Of a stretch of DNA of 64,000 bases, positions 57,213 through 64,000 are shown piece by piece. The number at the start of each line of letters is the position of its first letter. The stretch's first letter is position 1. The stretch is from Hyposmocoma kahamanoa. Its lineage: Eukaryota > Arthropoda > Insecta > Lepidoptera > Cosmopterigidae. The position numbers and the translations under genes were made by a program. Below the pieces are notes generated by a model. The model made no database searches. It saw nothing but the letters and a program-made list of their open reading frames with translations, and was not told the origin of the DNA. Where the stretch lies: positions 4,749,615-4,813,614 of the forward strand of contig NW_020653852.1 of the NCBI RefSeq assembly GCF_003589595.1. The letters run 5' to 3'.

Positions 57213-57902
57213 AAAATTGTCGGTATTTTACATTATACTCGTTTAGGCAAGAGGGTTTTTCTAACAACGGCTTTGGGTATATTGGGGCCAAGGTCTTTAA
57301 CGTTTTAATTAACGACATTTCCTATAATTTGAACTTCTGAAGAAACTATTTCGTTTATCACACTGAAAGTAATTTTTAACAAGTAATTAATAACAAAGGT
57401 TATTTATGACTTAGATATCATGCTAATTTATAATAAATGTAATGTAGCTATAAAAAGTGTAATAAATTCTCAACAATATTATTCAATACTTTTATTTCAT
57501 TAAAAACATTATAATATATCGTCGTTGCAAATTTAAAACCTCTTATGTGTCATTTTGGGCGACAAAAAGTTTTGAAAATATTTAAAAAGCATATTCAAAG
57601 AGTAACCAACTGAAAAAACTCACGTGTGTGTGGATTGAGTGAGCACCCTCTGTAAAATGTTTAAAATGTGTTAGTCATTTAGTAAAAGTTCTAAAACAAT
57701 TGTAGAAACCAATTTGTAAAAAGAGAAAACAGGAGAAAAATAACTTGATGTGTGCTCACTCAGTTCTCACAGAGGGCCAGTCAGATCTACAAAAGTTTAC
57801 ATATAATATTACTGTACTAGTTTTTAGTAAAAGTTTAGTTAAACTATCGTTTTTAATTACAGATCGATTAGTGCCTTTTTACATTTTTTACAAATACTTT
57901 CT
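57213..57902. other. Spacer of the large inverted repeat
   Basis: About 690 bp, unassigned. It contains a smaller inverted pair 'tgagtgagcac' (57636-57646) and 'gtgctcactca' (57750-57760). Confidence 0.5.
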
Positions 57903-58416
57903 TATGAAACGAATAATTAAGAACTGTTTACTATTACGAGCTTATTAAAATTTCGTTCCAATAATTCCTATATGAATATTGATAAACTATTGAAAGACAA
58001 TTCACGTATTAATAAAATATATAATGAAAGAAATAGCGGAGAAATTCCTTTTTTTCTTTTTTTTTAGTTTTTCTATTAAACATCTTGGTCTCTTTTGTCT
58101 TTCGTTATGTCCTCACATTGTTTGAGAAAAATACTATACATGCCTCGGCGGGAACAGGCATTGCTTGCCTCGTATTAATAGAAGGCCTCGCTGGCGCTGG
58201 TCCTTGTAACTCATGCTCGTCCAGCAATCCCTTGCTTCTCGGCGTCTGCAATAATCTATAACGTATTTTCTCAAATGTTATTGAAGAAGTAAAAGTCACT
58301 AAATAACTTTAATTATGGTTTATTTTACTTTAACATTTAACCAACAACAACTAAATGTATAATTTAATGCAAAAATCATTAATAGTTGATTTTCTAATAA
58401 GCAGGATTTTTTTTAC
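57903..58416 (-). repeat. Large inverted repeat, right arm
   Basis: Reverse complement of 56698-57212. Examples: 'gtgacttttacttcttcaat' at 56818 and its complement ending at 58299; the 'cgaaagacaaaagagaccaa' word at 57012 and its complement near 58085-58105. Confidence 0.8.
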
Positions 58417-58511
58417 AATTAACTTATTAGTGAATTAAAACTCTCATGTGAATATCTTTTTATTTCAATGACAATCAACAAAAATACTCTTCATGCTTTC
58501 TACATTGCTTT

Positions 58512-58776
58512 TAAAGATCGAACACTCAAAAAAAATCCTTCGATCCGGTCGAATTAGAACCTACGTCTTCTAACATACCATGCCAGACACTATACCAACT
58601 AAGCCATGGAACGAACCAGCAAACCTCACGAATGTTTCTATGTGCTTGCGTCGTGTAAAGACGCGGTATTTGGTTTTTCAACGACTTTTTAGCCGTAGCG
58701 CCATCTATGAGAAATCTTAAGTACTTCTTCACCCAGTTAGATACCTTTACAGCTACCAGCCCTGGCTAGAGATGTA
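58512..58776 (-). mobile_element. SINE-D, minus strand, near full length
   Basis: The complement shows 'atggcttagttggtatagtg' (A box), 'aggttctaattcgaccgg' (B box variant), 'gatttctcatagatggcgct' and the 'gagtgttcgatctttaaaag' end. Confidence 0.72.
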
Positions 58777-58860
58777 GGTATTCATTGTATTTCTTTTTTT
58801 TAAATTGATATTATATATTATTTTGTGATTGTTTCGGACGAGAATGAGAGTATACCCCCA

Positions 58861-59036
58861 GGTTCAGTGCCGCTCAGAGTTTTAAATCGCAAAGATCAAA
58901 AGGGCACTGCACTGTGCCCGTCACCCTGAGACATAAGGTGACAAATCCCAAGTGCCTATAATTTCACCAACACCCTCACCCTTCAAAACCGGAACCCAGT
59001 AATGCTCATGTTATTGCTTGGCGGCAGAAATAGGTA
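58861..59036 (-). repeat. Family A repeat, copy 15
   Basis: 'ggttcagtgccgctcagagt' to 'ggcggcagaaataggtat'. Just upstream, 'gagaatgagagtatacccccc' type sequence (58840-58859) matches a MITE-H terminus. Confidence 0.72.
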
Positions 59037-59072
59037 TCATTATAATATGTACATTGTAACAATAATGTAACA

Positions 59073-59220
59073 TTAACTGCCTCCGTGGCCGAAAGGTTAC
59101 CATGCCGGACTGTCACGCAGAGGTTCCAGGTACGTTTCCCGATCCGGGAGAAATATTTGTATGACCTACATTTATTTCTCTCGTGACTTTTTGACAAAGG
59201 GTTTCCCTAGGGCGGGGGTC
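59073..59220 (+). mobile_element. SINE-C, plus strand
   Basis: 'ctgcctccgtggccgaaagg' (A box region), 'ccaggtacgtttcccgatcc' (mutated B box), 'gagaaatatttgtatgacct', then a truncated end 'agggtttccctagggcggg'. Confidence 0.7.
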
Positions 59221-59254
59221 ACAACAACGAATTTGATAGTAAAAGTCAAAGAAA

Positions 59255-59300
59255 AAGCTCCTTGTGAAAGAATTCGTCCAGGGCAGTACTGCCACATGAG
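59255..59300 (+). repeat. Family A repeat, copy 16, 5' end only
   Basis: 'aaagctccttgtgaaagaat' and 'cgtccagggcagtactgcca'. Confidence 0.65.
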
Positions 59301-59455
59301 CGTATTATACCTACCGAATATAGAAATCTAGAAAACTGGAACCCACTTCGGATGTCGCTTGTGCACTAAGTCCGATTCAAATCCAAGAAAATACGAATAT
59401 CGCTTGTACACCTAGAGATTAAATGATCCCTGTGACAATTCGGACCGTCATTTCT

Positions 59456-59627
59456 CGGATTCGGAACTGGGGGTCTACTCTCGATCTCCGTCTGACGAAG
59501 TATCCAGTATGAAGCTTCATTCGCATCACGCGTCTTTTCATTTGGTCAAGTATTGCTTATTTGGCACTAATTGTTTCGGACGGATATCGGACGGAGTTCG
59601 AGAGTAAACCCCCTGATCCGAATCGGA
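59456..59627. mobile_element. MITE-H, fold-back with about 38-bp inverted ends
   Basis: The left arm 'cggattcggaactgggggtc' + 'tactctcgatctccgtct' pairs with the right arm ending 'gtaaaccccctgatccgaat'; about 32 of 38 positions complement. The interior includes 'cagtatgaagcttcattcgc'. Termini of the same kind occur at 5346, 12110 and 58840. Confidence 0.65.
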
Positions 59628-59667
59628 TGTAGTGCGGAGGGTGCTGGTGAAATTATAGGTACATGAG

Positions 59668-59832
59668 ACGAACAAATCGTGTGCGTGGGGGCAAGCGACA
59701 CGCCGGTCCATAGCAGTTGCAGTGCAGTGGCACTGAGTTCAGAACTTTAAATTGCAAAGTCTTGAAGGACACTGCCGCCGTGCCCGTCACCCTGAGACAT
59801 AAGTTGACAAGTCTTATGTGTGTAACATCGCC
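59668..59832 (-). repeat. Family A repeat, copy 17
   Basis: 'gaacaaatcgtgtgcgtggg' to 'gtgtgtaacatcgccgg'. Directly before it, 59639-59667 ('gtgctggtgaaattataggt') is a plus-strand piece of the same family, so two copies are joined head to head. Confidence 0.68.
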
Positions 59833-61225
59833 GGTATCTAGAAAGGTTGAGTTAGTAGAATGAGGATATTCAGGATCAACGATAGGTACTTAGATAGTTC
59901 GTATCAATGTGACTTTAACACAAGCACGAAGGTTGTAACATGTTGGCCGCATCGTAAACCGTAATCGATAAAACCTCAATAAACCCACACAATTACACTC
60001 ATTGTTCCTTCGCTTGTACTAACAGATTCTACGCTCTAATTGCGACGTAAAGTTGTTTTATGTCTGGAATTAGTTCATAAACCACACAAATGTTTATTGT
60101 TGACGAATGACTATTCAATCCTCTTTGTGAAGGTTTTTGTTTGGTATAAAATGAAGTAGTTTGTGTATAAAATCCTTAGTAGTACATGATAACTTAATTA
60201 TTGTGTCATTTTTCGCGTTGAGCTTTTATTCGTGCGTAGACTGCGACAATATTTTGCCAACCCGTATAAGAAACACGTACCGAACATATAAATACTGCAT
60301 GAACAATTTAATCGTATATCAGATTTAAGAATTTTAAAAGCATTATTATAGATTTAATACTCATTATAATGTAGGGTTTTAAGTGATAATTATCAATGAT
60401 AATATCACTTCAAACCCTGATAATATCGTGATAATTATCACAATGATTGTGTTTATAAATATACCTCTACATTCATAAAATTAGTTAGAACAACAAAATA
60501 GTACCTCTAAGCAATGTCGTGACATGTGTTTGTATCTGAGTTACATTCAACGTGTCAAATGTCAGTCTTAAAAAAATCACAAACAAAATCATTTTCCACA
60601 AAGATTTTTCTTTCGTTTCTGTTAAAATCTATATTTCTTCTGTGTATTTTGTTATCATTTTTATTGATTATATATCTATAATTATCTGGTATATATATCG
60701 TTTACTAATCATGAAAATTATTAAAGAAAATAAATATCTTCACAGTTTTGAATCCTGTATTTAAGCAAACTAGATGGTTTTTGTACATACTTTTGGTCAA
60801 ACTAAAGGCCAAAGGAAATTCTGCACACTTTCTAAAACATTTTATAACAATATCAAATTTTCTCAATTTCCACGTTTGTCATTGGCACGGAATGAAACAT
60901 TCACATCAAAGCCGAGATAATTGTCAGAACTTGGCGCGTGTCATTTTTGTAATCTAACTTGGGAGTCATCAATCATCCACTGAAAACTTTACTCGTATAA
61001 AGGGAGGGATAATTAAGAATGCCAAACGCTACAAGGACGCGGAAACATTTTAATGAGCATAATATTTTGTGCTTACACAAGAGAAGTGCAAACTTTGCAC
61101 CGTCAATTGTTTTAAATTTTGTAACATCACGTATTAGTTCATGGTTTTTCAACAAACCTTTGAATGTTATATGTGCGTAATTATTCTTGAAACGCCTAGA
61201 ATTGCAATTTTTATTTCATTATGTA
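59833..61225. other. No recognised gene
   Basis: AT-rich sequence. A 16-bp imperfect inverted pair (agggttttaagtgata at 60373 and its complement at 60403-60418, one mismatch) encloses nested 'tgataattatca' palindromes. Nothing else supported. Confidence 0.45.
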
Positions 61226-62018
61226 TTAGTGGCATCGCAGAGGCTGGAGTGGCTTCAGCGCGCTTTCGCGAGATACCTTGCTTTCGCCACACCCGGTATA
61301 TCGTACAGGTGTCCATGTGGGGGAAAGGCTTACCTTCTTTAAACTCGAATCACTGAAGGCACGTAGAACAAAGAATGAACTAGACTTTTTGTACAAGATC
61401 CTAAATGACCAAATTACCAGTCCCGATATCCTGTACCAAATCACATAAGCCGTGCTTCACAATTATCCCAGATGTCCTATTTCTATTATCTTGAATTTGC
61501 CCTTGTGTAGGACAAATGTAGGCTTCAATTCACCTATCAATAGAATAGATAGAATATTTAAAAGCTACAATGATTTGAGTAGTACTTGTGATGCGCATAT
61601 GTTTGTGATCCTTTGTCAGTATTTAGGCACAAGCTAACATCGCATTTTAAGTAATAATAAAATTAACACTAGTAGTATTATACGGTATAATATTGTGCGT
61701 GTATTTAAATGTGTATTAATCTATTGTTCGAAAACAAAAAACAAAAGCGAAAAAAGTTTTCGCTTTTGTTTTTTTTTTACTTTCAATTTAATGTAAAAAA
61801 TATATTAACCAAGTATTTTTTTAAAGCATTGTGTAATTATGTCTGTGTTGTTGTCGTGAAATTGAATATAATGTACAGTGCAGTGTATAGCAAATGTTGT
61901 GTACGTCTATAATAGTCATATGTATCAGTCCTAGGCTCATGTCTAATTTTAGTTGATTGTCAAGTAAGTACAGTCATATGGTGTTGACGTGCCTAACAAT
62001 AATAAATAAATAATAATA
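61226..62018 (+). pseudogene. Jockey-like LINE: reverse transcriptase C-terminus and 3'UTR
   Basis: Successive frames give 'RLEWLQRAFARYLAFATPGI', 'LESLKARRTKNELDFLYKIL', 'LCRTNVGFNSPINRIDRI' (to about 61600). The pattern 'LE..QR.F.RYL', 'LE.R....D..FLYK...', 'R.N.G..SPI.R...' is the usual C-terminal end of jockey-type polymerases. At least two frameshifts and a stop (61447) break it. A 3'UTR follows and ends in aataataaataaataat near 62015. A 17-bp hairpin (61737-61773) lies in the 3'UTR. 5'-truncated and inactive. Confidence 0.72.
61737..61773. repeat. 17-bp A/T-rich hairpin, 3-nt loop
   Basis: aaaaacaaaagcgaaaa and its exact complement around 'aag'. Confidence 0.8.
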
Positions 62019-62028
62019 TTATTCATTA

Positions 62029-62732
62029 ATGTTGTCAAAAATATTTAGTACAAAATTTGTCGTTAACGGTGAAGTGGTGGTAAAGGAGGAAACTATACAA
62101 CAGTATACAACCGCAGTACACAACATATTCTATACTGTGGTTCCTTCACAGCCTATTAATAAATATAAAGCAAGCATTACTTCTGTTGGCCATTTGTCAG
62201 AAAAGATTTATAAAATTTTGAAATCAAATGATATAAATGTTGCTTTTAAGACAAATAACACTTTGCGCTCTAGACTTTGCAATGGCAAGGAAAGAATGGA
62301 AACTGGTAAGAAGTCGGGAGTTTATAAGCTCACCTGTGACACATGGAACAATGTATATATGTATACAGGTCAAACAGGGCGTAACTTTATAACTGGATAT
62401 AAAGAGCATGTTTCTTCGTTTAGCATAAGCACCCAGGCAGGTACAATTACGCTAAACATTTGTTAGAAATAAATCATATTTTACCAGATTCCCATTCTTA
62501 TAAAATCTTACATTTTTACGAAAAAGGACTACGTCTGGATGTCTTAGAACAGATGGAAATAATTAGGTACAACAACAGGGGTTGTATAATTAATCAACAA
62601 TTGAATTTTGCATCATCACCTTTATTACGGGTATTTTCGGGTTTCAACAATAGCAACACTGGGTATAAATACACCAACCGTTCTGAACGAGCTCACTCTT
62701 CGGCCGAGGGTCGAGCAGTTAACGGCCCCTGA
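62029..62732 (+). pseudogene. Penelope-like element, C-terminal GIY-YIG endonuclease, 5'-truncated
   Basis: Penelope-like retroelements encode a reverse transcriptase followed by a GIY-YIG endonuclease. Only the C-terminal side is present. The frame from 62029 leads through 'AFKTNNTLRSRLCNGKE' to the GIY-YIG core 'GVYKLTC' (about residue 102) and 'YTGQTGRNFITGYKEH' (about residues 116-131), with one or two extra residues before the second motif. A frameshift between about 62420 and 62447 is needed to continue with 'NYAKHLLEINH' and 'LDVLEQMEII', which supplies the expected acidic residue. The frame ends at TGA 62730-62732, inside the hammerhead-like motif. No reverse transcriptase motif lies upstream; a jockey-like LINE end abuts it. 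Confidence 0.78.
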
Positions 62733-62767
62733 GGATGCCTCGTGGAGAGGCGAAACGCGTGTCGGGC
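62725..62767 (+). ncRNA. Hammerhead-ribozyme-like motif of the Penelope-like element
   Basis: Stem I GCCC (62725-62728) pairs with GGGC (62764-62767). The core CTGAGGA (62729-62735) fits CUGANGA. Stem II GCCTC (62737-62741) pairs with GAGGC (62747-62751) around gtgga. GAAA (62752-62755) follows, then a one-base-pair stem III extension C-G around 'gcgt' (62756-62761) and UC (62762-62763) as the predicted cleavage site. Very short stem III hammerheads are known from Penelope-like elements. The one deviation is an unpaired T at 62736 next to stem II, which may lower activity or mark a variant. Confidence 0.65.
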
Positions 62768-62986
62768 ATATTTTTGGTGATGGTTTGTGGCTATAGTTGC
62801 GCTTGTGTTATTCATTTTATTAATTTTATGAGGAGGGAGAGTGGAATAATTAAGTGAATGAAAAAATATTCAACACAAGCGCAGCTGTTTTGCACGATTT
62901 AACTGGGTTCGCAAATTAATTTACTTCCATTTTTATCAAGGAGGAAGCTCACAACATTTGACTTTGACTGTGGTTGAAAATATTTT
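62768..62986. other. 3' flank of the Penelope-like element
   Basis: Contains a 12-bp inverted pair tgcgcttgtgtt (62798-62809) and aacacaagcgca (62872-62883), possibly part of the element's terminal region. Confidence 0.45.
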
Positions 62987-63223
62987 TTTTTGTGATACCA
63001 AGTGACGCGATGTACTTGTCTTGCGCCTGTTGGTAAGCGACACGCCTGTCCATAACAGTTGTAGTGCCACTCAAACTTTTAAATCGCAAAGGTACACTGC
63101 CAGTGCGTTTGTCACACTGAAACATAAGTTGACAAGTCTTGTGTGTCTTTGATTTCGCCAGCACCTTCAAAATGAACGCATATAATGCTCTCATTATCAC
63201 ATGGCGGCAGAAATAAGGAGCTC
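62987..63223 (-). repeat. Family A repeat, copy 18
   Basis: 'tttttgtgataccaagtgac' to 'ggcggcagaaataaggagct', with small deletions. Confidence 0.78.
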
Positions 63224-63569
63224 ACTAAAAAGAATACTGCCGTAGTATTTTCATTTTATACACAAGAAGATTCATCGAACGTTGTCACTGCCACCTATTG
63301 TTTACTACGTAATTTCTAAACAATAATTATTTTACTGTAGCTAAAGCATTACTGGTCGTAAGACTTTAGTCTCCTTTGTCTTTGATTGCTTTGAGTTTCT
63401 CGATCCTTTAATTCGAAACGCGTACTTTGAGGTAGAAATAGGTAGCTACCCAGGAGGTTCCCTACCACAAATGTTGCAATAAAGTTGTCTTTGTGTATTT
63501 CTTTAGATTTCTGTTGTGTGTATTTTATTGCACAACGTAATAATATGCTTTTAATAAAGTAATAATAGC
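63224..63569. other. No recognised gene
   Basis: Unassigned sequence. Confidence 0.4.
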
Positions 63570-63808
63570 AAAGCTCTTCTTTGTGAAGAGTTCGTCCAGG
63601 GAAGTACTGCCACCTTACTCATTTCTGCCGCCAAGCAATAATGTGAGCATTACTGGAGTCCTTTGAAGAAAATTTCAGGCACATAGGACTTGTTAACTTA
63701 TCTTTCAGGTTGACGTGGACGTCGCGGCAGTGCCCCTCAGATCTTTGCGATTCAAAGCTCTGAGTGGCACTGCAACTGTTATAGATAAGCGTGTTGCTTG
63801 TCACAATA
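63570..63808 (+). repeat. Family A repeat, copy 19
   Basis: 'aaagctcttctttgtgaaga' to 'agataagcgtgttgcttgtc'; together with copy 18 it forms an inverted pair about 350 bp apart. Confidence 0.78.
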
Positions 63809-64000
63809 AATATAAATATATTCACATATAAAAAACACCTTTCTGCTATTTACTTGATTGCTTCATTTATTTGAATTACATAAATCATCATTCGCGGTGT
63901 GTTACAGATCGCACTTAAAGCGAAATCAATAAAGCCCAAACTTAATACTTTGCCATGGAGATCTGACCTACTTACTTCTACGTTAAAGGCCTTCTTAATA

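Noticed and set aside
56818..58299. Conserved 64-codon frame in both arms of the large palindrome as a duplicated gene
   Set aside because: Starts with GTG, no domain; frame compensation around small indels in the two arms is limited, and similarity is equally high outside the frame.

Overview
This is eukaryotic, AT-rich, repeat-dense DNA. It is most likely from a lepidopteran insect (inference). The main clues are LINE/SINE 3' ends of the type common in Lepidoptera (a 'ggctgataatgatg' RTE-like tail near 24,780 and a 'gacccgtgcccag' tail near 9,525), several tRNA-like SINE families, Penelope- and jockey-like retroelement pieces and hAT/Harbinger-type DNA transposons. I see no bacterial operon, rRNA, CRISPR array or convincing complete host gene. 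The window looks like intergenic or intronic sequence. Long uninterrupted reading frames are rare, and those I recognise are transposon-derived.

Layout. 0-13 kb: a tandemly duplicated tRNA-like segment, a Tc1/mariner-like non-autonomous element with TA flanks (2508-3751), a LINE reverse-transcriptase tail abutting a Harbinger-nuclease-like fragment (3948-4985), a CCTAA-rich segment, three more LINE or SINE remnants, two fold-back elements, and CpG-rich MITEs. 13-23 kb: unclassified 'family A' repeats and the best preserved element of the window, a full-length hAT transposon (18793-21940). It has terminal inverted repeats, an exact 8-bp target duplication, a TATA/initiator-like promoter, a predicted 5'UTR intron and a transposase broken by one frameshift. 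23-39 kb: 'family B' repeats (all in one orientation), tRNA-like SINEs, paired fold-backs near 24.4 kb, a Harbinger-like MITE with TTA duplications (30614-30958) and a 400-N gap. 39-55 kb: a MITE with an 8-bp target duplication, LINE tails, a LINE inserted into a SINE (48.7-49.4 kb), and a low-confidence small secreted-type reading frame (52.6 kb). 55-64 kb: a second copy of the 39.4-kb MITE, a very large imperfect palindrome (two ~515-bp arms, 56698-58416), more family A/SINE copies, a jockey-like LINE tail, and a 5'-truncated Penelope-like element. Its GIY-YIG frame ends inside a hammerhead-ribozyme-like motif (62725-62767).

The features do not form a pathway. They are layered transposon insertions of different ages. 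Names 'family A', 'B', 'SINE-C', 'SINE-D', 'SINE-E', 'MITE-H', 'MITE-J', 'element I' and 'LINE-K' are labels used only here. Boundaries of old repeats are approximate, to about 10-20 bp, unless terminal repeats and target duplications are stated.
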